Shown: positions 25,432-37,204, counted from the first letter of the stretch. The stretch is 64,000 nt of DNA from Cellulosimicrobium cellulans (GCF_016921195.1 NZ_JAFGYF010000007.1:1-64000); one strand, 5' to 3'. Notes: generated by a model from the sequence alone, not told the origin. Numbers and translations are program-made.

Positions 25432-25681
25432 CGACCCCAGACGGTGTCGGTGGCCCGTGGGACGCTCGGGGCTCCCGACGAACGGAGCCTGCCGACACCC
25501 GACGGACTCCCGACCGATCTCGACGAGCACCTGGAGGTCTGGTGCGAGGACCTGCTCGCACCCGTGACGCGCGACCAGCAGCGGCACGTGTCGCAGACGG
25601 CGTGCCGGATGTTCGAGGGCGGGGGCCCGGGTGGAGGGGTGGGACCGGTCCTGACCCGGGCGCGCCCTGCGACGGACTGGT
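25432..25681. other. Intergenic stretch with no supported gene
   Basis: About 250 bases between the small frame and the ileS promoter. Frames are open on both strands because of the GC content, but none has a ribosome site or recognisable protein. It may hold upstream promoter sequence for ileS. Confidence 0.4.
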
Positions 25682-25975
25682 TACCATGGACCCACAGGCG
25701 TCGACCCGGCCATCACCGGCGAGCCTCCGGAAGAACGGGACCCGCGCCGTCGGGCAGGCCTGACGGCCCGGCGGCCAGGTCCTCACTAGAACCGGACGGG
25801 TGGGCCCGTCACAGCCTGCGACGAGCGGTCGGTGACCGCCCGCCGGGCCCGACGGCGTCGGGCACCGGGGGACGACGCCGGCAAGCGAGGTGGTACCGCG
25901 GCGAGCCCGCCCCTGGTGGGGGAGTCGTCCTCGCAGGAGAGCACGACCGACCCGTACCACCACGGCGGACGAACC
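25682..25975 (+). promoter_or_regulatory. Isoleucine T-box riboswitch and promoter of ileS
   Basis: TACCAT (25682-25687) is a likely -10 box. A very short Stem I follows: CCGG (25706-25709) and CCGG (25716-25719) close a loop with the isoleucine specifier ATC at 25712-25714. ACTAGAACCGGACGGG lies in the Stem II/IIA/B region. The T-box core AGGTGGTACCGCGG is at 25888-25901. GGTGGTAC (25889-25896) can pair with GTACCACC (25954-25961), giving the alternative fold. This matches the ultrashort Stem I, translation-controlling T-boxes known for actinobacterial ileS. Uncharged tRNA-Ile should raise ileS translation. Confidence 0.88.
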
Positions 25976-26008
25976 CGCCGGCCGCTACCCACCGGAGTCC
26001 TCGAGACC

Positions 26009-29000
26009 ATGGCCTACCCGCTGCACCGCGCACCCTCGTCCGCCGCCACCCCCTCGGGCGCCCCGCACCCCGGAGCCGCGTTCGGCGTCCCCGCCTCTCC
26101 CGACCTGCCCGCCATCGAGCGCGACGTGCTCGCCTACTGGGACGCGGACGACACCTTCCGCGCCTCGGTCGAGCGCAACCCCGCGGGCGACAACGGCAGC
26201 AACGAGTTCGTCTTCTACGACGGCCCGCCCTTCGCCAACGGCCTGCCCCACTACGGGCACCTGCTCACCGGTTACGCGAAGGACGTCGTGCCGCGCTACC
26301 AGACGATGCGCGGCAAGCACGTCGAGCGCCGCTTCGGCTGGGACACCCACGGCCTGCCGGCGGAGCTCGAGGCGATGGACCAGCTCGGGATCAAGACCAA
26401 GGAGGAGATCCTCGAGCTGGGGATCGAACGGTTCAACGACGCGTGCCGCGCGTCGGTGCTCAAGTACACGAGCGAGTGGCGCGACTACGTGACCCGCCAG
26501 GCGCGCTGGGTCGACTTCGAGCACGACTACAAGACGCTCGACCCGACCTTCATGGAGTCGGTCCTGTGGGCGTTCAAGCAGCTCTACGACAAGGGCCTGG
26601 TCTACGAGGGCTTCCGTGTGCTGCCCTACTGCTGGAACGACCAGACGCCGCTGTCCAACCACGAGCTGCGCATGGACGAGGACGTGTACCAGGTCCGCCA
26701 GGACCCGGCCGTCACCGTCGGCTTCCGGCTCGAGACGGGCGAGCTCGCGCTCATCTGGACGACCACGCCGTGGACCCTGCCGTCCAACCTGTTCGTCATG
26801 GTCGGGCCGGACGTCGAGTACGTCGTCGTGGAGTCGTCGTTCACGGGCGTCAAGGAGCGCTACGTCATCGCGGCCGAGCGTCTTGGGGCGTACGCGCGCG
26901 AGCTCGCCGACGAGGGCGTCGAGGACGTGACGACGCAGGTCGTCGAGCGGCTCACGGGCGCCGACCTCGTCGGGCGCTCCTACACGCCGCCGTTCTCCTA
27001 CTTCGCCGGGCACGCCGGTGCGCACCGCGTCGTCGAGGCCGACTTCGTCACGACCACGGACGGCACCGGGCTCGTGCACAACGCCGGCGCGTTCGGCGAG
27101 GAGGACAAGGTCGTCTCGGACCGCGAGGGCGTCGAGCCCGTGCTGCCGGTCGCGTCCGACGGGAAGTTCGTCTTCCCCGTCGTCGACTACGAGAGCCTCC
27201 AGGTCTTCGACGCGAACGCCCTCATCATCGACCACCTCAAGGGCCGCACGCGCCACGACGCCGCCGCGGCCCGGGGCGAGGAGGTGCCGGACCTCGCGCT
27301 CGGTGCGACGAGCGCCGGCACGGTGCTGCTGCGCCGCGAGTCGTACGCGCACTCCTACCCGCACTGCTGGCGCTGCCGGCAGCCGCTCATCTACATGGGC
27401 GTGTCGTCGTGGTTCGTCGCGGTGTCGAAGTTCAAGGACCGGATGGTCGAGCTCAACGAGCAGATCTCCTGGACGCCCGACCACATCCAGCACGGCCAGT
27501 TCGGCAAGTGGCTCGAGAACGCGCGCGACTGGTCGATCACGCGCAACCGCTTCTGGGGCAGCCCCGTGCCGGTGTGGCGCTCCGACGACCCCCAGTACCC
27601 GCGCGTCGACGTCTACGGCTCGTTCGCCGAGCTCGAGCGCGACTTCGGCACGCTCCCGCGCAACGAGAAGGGCGAGCCCGACCTGCACCGCCCCTTCGTC
27701 GACCGCCTGACGCGGCCGAACCCCGACGACCCGACCGGGCGCTCGACCATGCGCCGCGTCGAGGACGTCATGGACGTCTGGTTCGACTCGGGGTCCATGC
27801 CCTACGCGCAGGTGCACTACCCGTTCGAGAACACGGACTGGTTCGAGCACCACAACCCCGGCGACTTCATCGTCGAGTACATCGGGCAGACGCGCGGCTG
27901 GTTCTACACCCTCCACGTGCTCGCGACGGCGCTGTTCGACCGGCCCGCCTTCCGCTCGGCGGTCTCCCACGGCATCGTGCTCGGCTCCGACGGCCGCAAG
28001 ATGAGCAAGTCGCTGCGCAACTACCCCGACGTCAACGAGGTCTTCGACCGCGACGGCTCCGACGCGATGCGCTGGTTCCTCATGAGCTCGCCCATCCTGC
28101 GCGGCGGCAACCTCGTCGTCACCGAGGACGGGATCCGCGACGCGGTGCGCCAGGTGCTGCTGCCGCTGTGGAGCACGTACTACTTCTTCACGCTGTACGC
28201 GAACTCCTCCAAGGCGCAGGCCCGGACCGGGGCCGCGGTGCCCGACGGCGGCTACGTCGCGCAGCGGGTGTCGCCCGAGCGCGTGGCCGGGCTCCCCGCG
28301 CTCGACCGCTACCTGCTCGCGCGCACGCACGACCTCGTCGTGCGCGTGACCGAGCAGCTCGACGCGTACGACATCGCGGGCGCGTGCGAGAGCGTGCGCG
28401 AGCACCTCGACGTCCTGACGAACTGGTACGTGCGCACGCAGCGCGACCGGTTTTGGGCGGAGGACGCCGACGCGTTCGACACGCTGTACACGGCGCTCGA
28501 GACGCTCACGCGCGTCATGGCGCCGCTCGCGCCGCTGCTCGCGGAGGAGGTCTGGCGCGGCCTGACGGGCGGGCGCTCCGTGCACCTCACGGACTGGCCC
28601 GCGGCCACCGAGGACGCCGGGGAGCCGTTCGTCGGCGAGGACGGCTCGTCCGCCACGGCCGTGCGGCACGTCCCGGACCCGTCCCTCGTGCGCGACGACG
28701 CGCTCGTCGCCGCGATGGACGAGGTGCGCGCGGTCGCCTCGGCCGCGCTCGGCCTGCGCAAGGCGAACCAGCTCCGCGTGCGCCAGCCGCTCGCGCGCCT
28801 CACGGTCGTCGTGGACGACCCGGCGGCGCTCGCCCCGTACACCGACCTGCTCGCGCGCGAGCTCAACGTCAAGGTGGTCGAGCTCGAGTCTACGGACTCC
28901 GACGCCGCCGAGCGGTTCGGCATCACCCAGCGGCTCGCCGTCAACGCGCGCGCCGCGGGCCCGCGCCTGGGCCGCGGCGTCCAGGCCGTCATCAAGGCCT

Positions 29001-29482
29001 CCAAGGCCGGGGCATGGCGCGTGGACGACGCCGGAGACGTCGTCGTGACGACGGACGACGGCGACGTCGCGCTCCTTCCGGCGGAGTACGAGCTGACGAC
29101 GGTGGTCGCCGCCGCCCGGGCCGGCGGTCCCGAGGCCGACACCGAGGCGCCGAGCGTCGCCGCCGCGGTGCTCGCGAGCGGCGGCTTCGCCGTCCTCGAC
29201 CTCGCGCTCGACGACGCGCTGCTCGCCGAGGGCTACGCGCGCGACGTCATCCGCGACGTGCAGGACGCGCGCAAGGCGGCCGGGCTCGACGTGGCCGACC
29301 GCATCCGCCTGACGCTCGACGTGCCGGGCGAGTGGCTCGTCGCGGTCGAGGAGCACCGCGAGCTCGTCGCGCGCGAGACGCTCGCGGTCGAGATCGCCGT
29401 GGAGACCTCTCCGACCGGCGAGCGCGCCGTGCGCGTCGAGAAGCTCGAGGGCACCGTGCCCGACACGGCGGTGATCCTGTGA
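26009..29482 (+). CDS. ileS: Isoleucine--tRNA ligase, type 2
   Basis: Charges tRNA-Ile and edits valine errors in the cytosol. The 1157-residue class I enzyme has HYGH at 81-84 ([15 protein letters not shown]), [11 protein letters not shown] of the CP1 editing domain, and KMSKS at 664-668. The HYGH form and long C-terminal region mark the eukaryote-like type 2, which is generally insensitive to mupirocin. The ATG at 26009 (MAYPLHRAP) has GGAG 11 bases upstream, within reach of the T-box; an in-frame start at 25832 would lie inside the riboswitch. The stop overlaps folC. Confidence 0.96.
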   Translation: MAYPLHRAPSSAATPSGAPHPGAAFGVPASPDLPAIERDVLAYWDADDTFRASVERNPAGDNGSNEFVFYDGPPFANGLPHYGHLLTGYAKDVVPRYQTMRGKHVERRFGWDTHGLPAELEAMDQLGIKTKEEILELGIERFNDACRASVLKYTSEWRDYVTRQARWVDFEHDYKTLDPTFMESVLWAFKQLYDKGLVYEGFRVLPYCWNDQTPLSNHELRMDEDVYQVRQDPAVTVGFRLETGELALIWTTTPWTLPSNLFVMVGPDVEYVVVESSFTGVKERYVIAAERLGAYARELADEGVEDVTTQVVERLTGADLVGRSYTPPFSYFAGHAGAHRVVEADFVTTTDGTGLVHNAGAFGEEDKVVSDREGVEPVLPVASDGKFVFPVVDYESLQVFDANALIIDHLKGRTRHDAAAARGEEVPDLALGATSAGTVLLRRESYAHSYPHCWRCRQPLIYMGVSSWFVAVSKFKDRMVELNEQISWTPDHIQHGQFGKWLENARDWSITRNRFWGSPVPVWRSDDPQYPRVDVYGSFAELERDFGTLPRNEKGEPDLHRPFVDRLTRPNPDDPTGRSTMRRVEDVMDVWFDSGSMPYAQVHYPFENTDWFEHHNPGDFIVEYIGQTRGWFYTLHVLATALFDRPAFRSAVSHGIVLGSDGRKMSKSLRNYPDVNEVFDRDGSDAMRWFLMSSPILRGGNLVVTEDGIRDAVRQVLLPLWSTYYFFTLYANSSKAQARTGAAVPDGGYVAQRVSPERVAGLPALDRYLLARTHDLVVRVTEQLDAYDIAGACESVREHLDVLTNWYVRTQRDRFWAEDADAFDTLYTALETLTRVMAPLAPLLAEEVWRGLTGGRSVHLTDWPAATEDAGEPFVGEDGSSATAVRHVPDPSLVRDDALVAAMDEVRAVASAALGLRKANQLRVRQPLARLTVVVDDPAALAPYTDLLARELNVKVVELESTDSDAAERFGITQRLAVNARAAGPRLGRGVQAVIKASKAGAWRVDDAGDVVVTTDDGDVALLPAEYELTTVVAAARAGGPEADTEAPSVAAAVLASGGFAVLDLALDDALLAEGYARDVIRDVQDARKAAGLDVADRIRLTLDVPGEWLVAVEEHRELVARETLAVEIAVETSPTGERAVRVEKLEGTVPDTAVIL

Positions 29483-30894
29483 GCGCCGCCCGTGCCGGCG
29501 GCGGGCGCCGGCAGAGCGCGAAGGACGCCCGCGCGGCGGCGGAGGACGCTGCCGCGCAGGCGGACCTCGAGCGCGTCTACCAGCACATCGTGTCCCGTGC
29601 TCCCGAGCACGACTTCGACCCGACGATCGACCGGGTGCGTCGCCTGTTCGAGCTGCTGGGGGACCCGCAGCACGCGTTCCGGACCATCCACCTCACCGGG
29701 ACCAACGGCAAGACGAGCACCGCGCGCGTCGCGGAGCGCCTGGTGCGCGAGCACGGCCTGCGCACCGGCCTGTTCACGAGCCCGCACCTGACGAGCGTCA
29801 CCGAGCGGATCGTCGTGGACGGCGAACCCCTCTCGGCGCGCCGGTTCGTCGAGGTGTGGGAGGACGTCTACCCGTACGTGCAGGTGGTCGACGCCGAGCT
29901 CGCCGAGGCCGGGCAGTCGCAGCTCAGCTTCTTCGAGGTGCTCACGGGCGTGGCGTTCGCCGCGTTCGCGGACACGCCCGTCGACGTCGCGATCGTCGAG
30001 GTCGGCATGGGCGGCGAGTGGGACTCGACCAACGTGGTCGACGCCGAGGTCGCCGTCGTGACGCCCGTCGCGCTCGACCACGAGCGCTGGCTCGGCAGCA
30101 CGCTCGAGGAGATCGCGACCGTCAAGTCGGGCATCGTCAAGGAGGGCGCGACCGTCGTCTCCGCGGCGCAGCGCCCGGAGGTCGAGGAGGTGCTGCGCGC
30201 CCGCGCGGAGCGCGTCGGCGCGCGCCTGCTGCGTGAGGGCGTGGATCTCGACGTCGCCGCGCGCCAGGTCGCGGTCGGCGGCCAGCTCCTCGACCTGCGC
30301 ACGCCCGCCGCGCTCTACACCGAGGTGTTCCTCCCGCTGCACGGCGAGCACCAGGCGCACAACGCGCTCCTCGCGCTCGGGGCGGTGGAGGCGTTCCTCG
30401 GCGGCCGCGCGCTCGACGGACCGCTCGTCGAGGCGGCGTTCGCGGACGTCACGTCGCCGGGCCGGCTCGAGGTCGTGCGGTCCAGCCCGACCGTCCTCGT
30501 CGACGCGGCGCACAACGCCGCGGGGGCGGAGGCGCTCGCGGCCGCGCTCGGCGAGGCGTTCGACCTGCGCCACCTCGTCGGGGTCGTCGCGATCATGGCG
30601 GACAAGGACGCCGAGCCGCTCCTCGCGGCGCTCGAGCCGGTGCTGTCCGAGGTCGTCGTGACGCGCAACAGCTCGGAGCGCTCGGCCGACCCGACGGACC
30701 TCGCCGAGCTCGCCGCGGACGTGTTCGGCGAGGACCGTGTGCACAGCACCGAGCGGCTCGACGAGGCGCTCCAGGTCGCGGTCGACCTCGCGGAGCGGGA
30801 CGACACGGTGGGTGTCGGGACGAGCTCGGGCGTGCTCGTCACGGGCTCCGTGGTCACGGTCGCCGACGCGCGGATCCTGCTCGGGCGGGGCTGA
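29479..30894 (+). CDS. folC: Folylpolyglutamate synthase/dihydrofolate synthase
   Basis: Adds glutamate to dihydropteroate and to reduced folates, using ATP. The 471-residue Mur-ligase-type enzyme has the P-loop GTNGKTS (74-80), [28 protein letters not shown], the conserved [24 protein letters not shown], and [16 protein letters not shown] in the C-terminal domain. A 30-residue charged/Ala-rich N-terminal extension precedes the fold. GTG 29479 overlaps the ileS stop by four bases, so folC shares the T-box-controlled transcript. A hairpin terminator follows. Confidence 0.94.
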   Translation: MSAARAGGGRRQSAKDARAAAEDAAAQADLERVYQHIVSRAPEHDFDPTIDRVRRLFELLGDPQHAFRTIHLTGTNGKTSTARVAERLVREHGLRTGLFTSPHLTSVTERIVVDGEPLSARRFVEVWEDVYPYVQVVDAELAEAGQSQLSFFEVLTGVAFAAFADTPVDVAIVEVGMGGEWDSTNVVDAEVAVVTPVALDHERWLGSTLEEIATVKSGIVKEGATVVSAAQRPEVEEVLRARAERVGARLLREGVDLDVAARQVAVGGQLLDLRTPAALYTEVFLPLHGEHQAHNALLALGAVEAFLGGRALDGPLVEAAFADVTSPGRLEVVRSSPTVLVDAAHNAAGAEALAAALGEAFDLRHLVGVVAIMADKDAEPLLAALEPVLSEVVVTRNSSERSADPTDLAELAADVFGEDRVHSTERLDEALQVAVDLAERDDTVGVGTSSGVLVTGSVVTVADARILLGRG

Positions 30895-30911
30895 CCTCCC
30901 GGGCCGGCGCG

Positions 30912-30937
30912 CGGCGCTCCGCTCCGGCGGAGCGCCG
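30912..30937 (+). terminator. Terminator after folC
   Basis: CGGCGCTCCG (30912-30921) pairs perfectly with CGGAGCGCCG (30928-30937) around a six-base loop, 17 bases after the folC stop. There is no U tract, as is common in this GC range. Confidence 0.6.
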
Positions 30938-31066
30938 TCCGTCCGGGGATCTCGCGCGGCCCGGTGCGCCCGGGTGTTTGATGGAGGCGACGACGGCGAC
31001 GGGCACGCCGGGCGGGGGCGTCGGCGTCCGGGTCCCCGGGCGCACGGACCGATGGAGGGATGACCG

Positions 31067-32062
31067 GTGAAGAAGCTGCTCAACGATCCCCAGGACGCCG
31101 TGACGGAGTCCCTCGAGGGCTTCGGCCAGGCGCACGCGGACCTCGTGGAGGTGCACGTCGCGCCGCCCTACGTGTCGCGCGCCGGGGGAGCGGTCCCCGG
31201 GAAGGTCGGCCTGGTCTCGGGTGGCGGCTCGGGACACGAGCCGCTGCACGCGGGCTTCGTCGGGCTGGGCATGCTCGACGCCGCCGTGCCCGGCGCCGTC
31301 TTCACCTCGCCGACACCGGACCAGATCGTCCCCGCGATGCTCGGCGCCGACTCGGGCGCGGGCGTCCTCGCCATCGTGAAGAACTACACGGGCGACGTGC
31401 TGAACTTCGAGACGGCGGTCGAGCTCGTCGAGGCGGAGGGCACGCAGGTCACGAGCATCCTCGTCAACGACGACGTCGCGGTCGAGGACTCGCTGTACAC
31501 CGCCGGCCGACGCGGCGTCGCGGGCACGGTCGCGGTCGAGAAGATCGCCGGTGCCGCCGCCGAGCGGGGCGACGACCTGGGCGCGGTGACGGAGATCGCG
31601 GGCCGCGTCGTCGCGAACGTGCGCTCGATGGGCGTCGCGCTCACGGCATGCACGGTCCCGCACGTCGGCAAGCCGAGCTTCGACCTGGGCGACGACGAGG
31701 TCGAGATCGGGATCGGCATCCACGGCGAGCCCGGACGCCACCGCATCCCGCTCGCGTCGGCCGACGAGATCACGCGGCGGCTCGTCGACCCGGTGGCGGA
31801 CGACCTGGGCCTCGCCGACGGCGAGGACGTGTTGCTGTTCGTTAACGGAATGGGCGGTACGCCGCTGTCCGAGCTGTACGTCGTCTATCGTCAGGCGAGG
31901 AGGCTGCTCGAGGGGCGCGGCGTACGGGTGACGCGCTCGCTCGTCGGCAACTACGTCACGTCGCTGGAGATGCAGGGTGCGTCCGTCACCGTGCTGCGCC
32001 TGGACGACGAGCTCACCGCCCTGTGGGACGCTCCCGTCCACACGGCTGCGCTGCGCTGGTGA
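31067..32062 (+). CDS. dhaK: Dihydroxyacetone kinase subunit DhaK
   Basis: Binds dihydroxyacetone covalently for phosphorylation by DhaL-ATP/ADP with phosphate from the PTS through DhaM. The 331-residue protein has LVSGGGSGHEPLHAGFVG, YTGDVLNF and GIGIHGEPG with the substrate-binding His219, matching E. coli His218. GTG 31067 lies seven bases after GGAGGG. It heads dhaK-dhaL-dhaM, an operon for glycerol or dihydroxyacetone use. The operon lies between folC and the DUF4233-ndk genes, which are usually neighbours. Confidence 0.95.
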   Translation: MKKLLNDPQDAVTESLEGFGQAHADLVEVHVAPPYVSRAGGAVPGKVGLVSGGGSGHEPLHAGFVGLGMLDAAVPGAVFTSPTPDQIVPAMLGADSGAGVLAIVKNYTGDVLNFETAVELVEAEGTQVTSILVNDDVAVEDSLYTAGRRGVAGTVAVEKIAGAAAERGDDLGAVTEIAGRVVANVRSMGVALTACTVPHVGKPSFDLGDDEVEIGIGIHGEPGRHRIPLASADEITRRLVDPVADDLGLADGEDVLLFVNGMGGTPLSELYVVYRQARRLLEGRGVRVTRSLVGNYVTSLEMQGASVTVLRLDDELTALWDAPVHTAALRW

Positions 32063-32089
32063 GGCGGTGCCCTTTCGTGCAGTCTCCGA

Positions 32090-32110
32090 GAGCCGGCGGA
32101 CCGCCGGCTC
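32090..32110 (+). other. Hairpin between dhaK and dhaL
   Basis: GAGCCGGC (32090-32097) pairs with GCCGGCTC (32103-32110) around GGACC. It precedes the dhaL ribosome site (GAGGAGAGG) and could stabilise the upstream message or adjust subunit ratios. Confidence 0.45.
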
Positions 32111-32131
32111 GACGGCGAGGAGAGGTGGGGC

Positions 32132-32776
32132 ATGACGCTGGACGTGGCCTGGGCGGCCCGGTGGACCCGGCTGAGCGCGGAGCGCATCGCGGCGGCGCGG
32201 GACGAGCTGACCGAGCTGGACCGCCAGATCGGTGACGGCGACCACGGCGAGAACCTCGACAGAGGGTTCCGCGCGGTGGTCGTCAAGCTCGACGGGGCGG
32301 CTGCCGGAGAGCAGCCGCCGGGCCAGATCGGCGACGTGCTCAAGCTCGTGGCCACGACGCTCATGTCGTCCGTCGGCGGTGCCTCGGGGCCGCTCTACGG
32401 CACCGCCTACCTCCGTGCCGCGAAGGTGACGGGCCTCGCCGAGCTCGACGCGCACGGGGTCGTCGCACTTCTCGAGGGCGCGCTGGAGGGCATCACCGCG
32501 CGCGGGAAGGCCCAGGTCGGGGAGAAGACGATGGTGGACGCCTGGCAGCCGGCGGTCGACGCCGCCGAGGCGGCGGCCGACGCCGGGGCGTCGACCGCCG
32601 ACGTGCTCGCCGCGGCGGCGCGGGCGGCCCGTGCGGGCGCCGAGGCGACGATCCCGCTCGTCGCGACCAAGGGCCGCGCGAGCTACCTCGGGGAGCGCAG
32701 CGCCGGGCACCAGGACCCGGGTGCGACCTCCACGGCCATCCTTCTCGAGGCCGCGCACGACGCGGCGACCGCGTGA
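32132..32776 (+). CDS. dhaL: Dihydroxyacetone kinase subunit DhaL
   Basis: The nucleotide-binding subunit; ADP stays bound and is rephosphorylated by DhaM, then passes phosphate to dihydroxyacetone on DhaK. The 214-residue helical protein has the magnesium-binding GDGDHGENLDRG (34-45), the SSVGGASGPLYGT loop, GEKTMVDAWQPAVDA and the closing ATKGRASYLGERSAGHQDPGA. GAGGAG lies before the ATG at 32132, and the stop overlaps dhaM (GTGA). Confidence 0.95.
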   Translation: MTLDVAWAARWTRLSAERIAAARDELTELDRQIGDGDHGENLDRGFRAVVVKLDGAAAGEQPPGQIGDVLKLVATTLMSSVGGASGPLYGTAYLRAAKVTGLAELDAHGVVALLEGALEGITARGKAQVGEKTMVDAWQPAVDAAEAAADAGASTADVLAAAARAARAGAEATIPLVATKGRASYLGERSAGHQDPGATSTAILLEAAHDAATA

Positions 32777-33510
32777 GCGGCGCCGCCGCGCCGGTCGGGG
32801 CGCGGGCGCGCGTGGCGCTCGTCCTCGTCTCGCACTCGCAGCGGCTCGCGCAGGGTGCGGTCGAGCTCTCCGCGCAGATGGCGCCCGGCGTGCTCCTGCT
32901 CGCCGCGGGCGGGACGGACGACGGCGGGCTCGGCACGAGCTACGACCGGGTGTCGGCCGCGCTCGAGGAGGCGCTCGGCGTCGCGGACGGTGTGGTCGTG
33001 CTCGCCGACCTCGGCTCGGCCGTCATGACGGTCGAGTCCGTGCTCGACATGGAGGACGGGTACGACGGGAGGGTCCGGCTCGCCGACGCCCCGTTCGTCG
33101 AGGGCGCCGTCGCGGCGGCGGTGACCGCCCACGGCGGCGGGGACGTCGCGGAGGTGCTCGCGTCCGCCGAGCACGCGGGCGGCACGTTCGCGGTCGCTGC
33201 CGGCGCTCCGCAGAGCGGAGGCTCGGTCGCCGACGCCGTGCCCGCCGCGGAGGGCGCGGCGCGCGCCGTCGTCACGCTGCGGAACCCGCTCGGGCTCCAC
33301 GCGCGACCGGCGGCGGTGCTGGCCCGTCTCGTCGCGGGCTTCGACGCGAGCGTGGTGATCGACGGCGTCAACGGGGCGAGCGTGCTCGAGCTCATGAAGC
33401 TCGGCGCGACCGGCGGCCAGGAGCTCACCGTGACGGGGGAGGGGCCCCAGGCCGCCGACGCGGTGGCGGCCGTCGTGGACGCGGTGGAGGGCGGGTTCGG
33501 CGAGGTCTGA
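32773..33510 (+). CDS. dhaM: PTS-dependent dihydroxyacetone kinase phosphotransfer protein DhaM (EIIA-HPr)
   Basis: Passes phosphate from the PTS to DhaL. The 245-residue protein joins an EIIA-Man-like domain, with active His21 in LVSHSQRLAQG and ADLGSAVMTVE, to an HPr domain with NPLGLHARPAAVLARLV (His176). There is no enzyme I domain, unlike E. coli DhaM, so phosphate must come from a separate PTS enzyme I. A Gly/Ala-rich linker (about 145-165) joins the domains. The GTG start overlaps the dhaL stop. Confidence 0.93.
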   Translation: MSGAAAPVGARARVALVLVSHSQRLAQGAVELSAQMAPGVLLLAAGGTDDGGLGTSYDRVSAALEEALGVADGVVVLADLGSAVMTVESVLDMEDGYDGRVRLADAPFVEGAVAAAVTAHGGGDVAEVLASAEHAGGTFAVAAGAPQSGGSVADAVPAAEGAARAVVTLRNPLGLHARPAAVLARLVAGFDASVVIDGVNGASVLELMKLGATGGQELTVTGEGPQAADAVAAVVDAVEGGFGEV

Positions 33511-33534
33511 GCCAGGCCGTGTGACCGCCGTCAC

Positions 33535-33572
33535 GCAATATTGCAGCTGGTGCAATATTGCACAGGGTGCAA
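33535..33572. promoter_or_regulatory. AT-rich tandem operator ahead of tetR
   Basis: GCAATATTGC (33535-33544) and TGCAATATTGCA (33551-33562) are palindromes arranged as direct repeats with a 17-base period; a third half site GCAA begins at 33569, just before the TetR start. The AT-rich core stands out in this GC-rich DNA. It is the probable autoregulatory site of the TetR protein, overlapping the promoter. Confidence 0.75.
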
Positions 33573-33574
33573 GA

Positions 33575-34273
33575 ATGGTCCTCGTGCCCACGACTCTCCC
33601 CGACGTGCCCGCTCGACCCTCGGTGGTCGAGCGGGCCGCCGCATGTCTCGCGCCGACGCCCGGTGGGCTCCGCGAGCGCAAGAAGCGCGCGCGGCGTGAG
33701 GCGCTCGTCGAGGCGGCGCAGGCGCTCGTCCTGGAGCGCGGCCTCGACGCGGTGACGGTCGAGGACATCTGCGCCGAGGTCGGCGTCTCGCCGCGCACGT
33801 TCTTCAACTACTTCCCCTCCAAGGACGACGCCGTGCTCGGCCTCGAGGACTTCTCCGTCCGACCGGAGGTCGTCGTCACCTTCGTCGAGGGCGGTCCCAC
33901 GGGGGCGCTGCTCGACGACCTCGAGGTGGTCGTCGCCGACGTGCTGGGGCACCAGGTCGTCACGCCCGAGCGCATGGCGCGCACGCTCGAGCTCGTCCAG
34001 CGCGAGCCGCACCTCGTGGCGCGCCACGTCGCGTGGGTCGACGGCCACCGCGCCGAGCTCGTCGAGATGTTCGCCGCGCGCCGTGCGGTGCGCCCGTTCG
34101 TCCCCGACCCCGAGCTCCTCGCCCTGGTGGTCATGAGCCTGCTGCGCGCGAGCACTCTCGAGTGGCAGCAGCGCGACCGCGAGGGCGAGCCGGTGGACCA
34201 CCTGCCGACCGTCGTCGGACAGCTCCGCGCGCTGCTCCAGGACTCGCGCGCCCCCGATCCCGCGGCTCGCTAG
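33575..34273 (+). CDS. TetR family repressor
   Basis: A 232-residue repressor. After a 30-residue N-terminal extension the TetR helix-turn-helix is ALVEAAQALVLERGLDAVTVEDICAEVGVSPRTFFNYFPSKDDAVLG, followed by an all-helical ligand domain. The ATG at 33575 (MVLVPTTLP) has AGGG seven bases upstream; a longer frame from 33521 would read through the operator and is rejected, while GTG 33584 is another option. It lies directly ahead of an MFS drug exporter, the usual layout for drug-responsive efflux control. Confidence 0.88.
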   Translation: MVLVPTTLPDVPARPSVVERAAACLAPTPGGLRERKKRARREALVEAAQALVLERGLDAVTVEDICAEVGVSPRTFFNYFPSKDDAVLGLEDFSVRPEVVVTFVEGGPTGALLDDLEVVVADVLGHQVVTPERMARTLELVQREPHLVARHVAWVDGHRAELVEMFAARRAVRPFVPDPELLALVVMSLLRASTLEWQQRDREGEPVDHLPTVVGQLRALLQDSRAPDPAAR

Positions 34274-36112
<1,839 letters not shown>

Positions 36113-36116
36113 CCGG

Positions 36117-36611
36117 GTGAGCACCCCGCCGTCGCAGCCCGCCGCGCAGCCGTCCCGCTACGGCCGTGCGGCGGGCCCGGTGCGCCCGTCCCCGGGCGAC
36201 CGCATCAAGCCCAAGAAGCCCGCGAAGGTCCAGTTCGCCTCGACCACGCTCCTCCTCGAGGCGTTCCTCGTGGTGTTCGCCACGCTCGTCGCGTACGGCC
36301 TGCGGGACGTGCCCTACTCGCGCGGGCCGCTCGAGCTGCCGAGCGCGACGTCGATCTGGCTCGTGGGCGGCGCCCTCGCGGTCGTGCTCGTGGTCCTCTC
36401 GCGCACGGTCGGCACGCCCGGCGGCTATGTGGCCGGGTCGGTCGTCCAGGTGCCGGTCCTGGCCTTCGGGCTCGTGGTGCCCATGATGTTCGTCGTCGGC
36501 GGCCTGTTCGTCGCCCTGTGGGTCGTCTCGATCCGGCTGGGCGGACGCATCGACCGCGAGCGCGCGGCGTACGACGCCGAGCACCCCGAGACGGCACCGA
36601 ACGCCGACTGA
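36117..36611 (+). CDS. DUF4233 membrane protein
   Basis: A 164-residue protein of the DUF4233 family, which in many actinobacteria lies between folC and ndk. A basic, proline-rich N-terminal 40 residues precede about four helices: TTLLLEAFLVVFATLVAYGL, IWLVGGALAVVLVVLSRT, YVAGSVVQVPVLAFGLVV and MFVVGGLFVALWVVSIR. Function unknown. GTG 36117 follows TATCCT (36105-36110) by six bases, so it has its own leaderless-type promoter inside the end of the MFS gene. Confidence 0.85.
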   Translation: MSTPPSQPAAQPSRYGRAAGPVRPSPGDRIKPKKPAKVQFASTTLLLEAFLVVFATLVAYGLRDVPYSRGPLELPSATSIWLVGGALAVVLVVLSRTVGTPGGYVAGSVVQVPVLAFGLVVPMMFVVGGLFVALWVVSIRLGGRIDRERAAYDAEHPETAPNAD

Positions 36612-36689
36612 GGACGGGCGAGCCCGCCCCGCGCGCCGCTGGTGGGCGCGGCGACGCGCACGTCCGTCCGGCCGGTAGGCTCGGCGACC

Positions 36690-37142
36690 ATGACCGACGT
36701 CGCACCCGCACTGACCGAGACCATCGAGCGCACCCTCATCCTCGTCAAGCCCGACGGCGTCCGCCGCGGCCTGTCCGGCGAGATCCTGCGTCGCGTCGAG
36801 GCCAAGGGCTACACCCTCGTGGCCGTGCGCCTGCTCGACGCCACCCCGGAGCTGCTCGCCGCGCACTACGCGGAGCACGAGGGCAAGCCGTTCTACCAGC
36901 CGCTCGTCGACTTCATGCTCTCGGGCAAGATCCTGGCGGTCGTCGCCGAGGGCCAGGGCGTCATCCCCGGCTTCCGCTCGCTCGCCGGCGCGACGAACCC
37001 GACGGAGGCCCTCCCCGGCACGATCCGCGGCGACCTCGGCCGCGACTGGGGCCTCAAGGTCCAGCAGAACCTCGTGCACGGCTCGGACTCGCCCGAGTCC
37101 GCCGCGCGCGAGATCGCGCTCTGGTTCCCCGAGCTCGGCTGA
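36690..37142 (+). CDS. ndk: Nucleoside diphosphate kinase
   Basis: Balances nucleoside triphosphate pools by phosphate exchange through a phosphohistidine. The 150-residue protein has RTLILVKPDGVRRGLSGEIL, GATNPTEALPGTIRGDLG and NLVHGSDSPESA with active His130. The ATG at 36690 has TAGGCT eight bases upstream and no Shine-Dalgarno, so it may be leaderless or have a very short leader. A strong terminator follows. Confidence 0.96.
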   Translation: MTDVAPALTETIERTLILVKPDGVRRGLSGEILRRVEAKGYTLVAVRLLDATPELLAAHYAEHEGKPFYQPLVDFMLSGKILAVVAEGQGVIPGFRSLAGATNPTEALPGTIRGDLGRDWGLKVQQNLVHGSDSPESAAREIALWFPELG

Positions 37143-37157
37143 GGCCCTCCCGCTGCG

Positions 37158-37204
37158 CCCGCCTCGCCCCCGCCGCCACTGCGCGAGGGGCGGGGCGGGT
37201 CTTT
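37158..37204 (+). terminator. Terminator after ndk
   Basis: CCCGCCTCGCCCC (37158-37170) pairs with GGGGCGGGGCGGG (37187-37199), with one G-U pair, followed by TCTTT. Just after it, GCTCGTTCCTCGC (37208-37220) is the reverse complement of 46-58 in the repeat at the window start. Confidence 0.75.

Noticed and set aside
25444-26008. In-frame continuation upstream of ileS/folC read as coding
   Set aside because: It crosses the T-box riboswitch; the ileS start at 26009 has a ribosome site and matches family starts.
33521-33574. Longer TetR protein starting at 33521
   Set aside because: The extension would be encoded by the palindromic operator and has no ribosome site.
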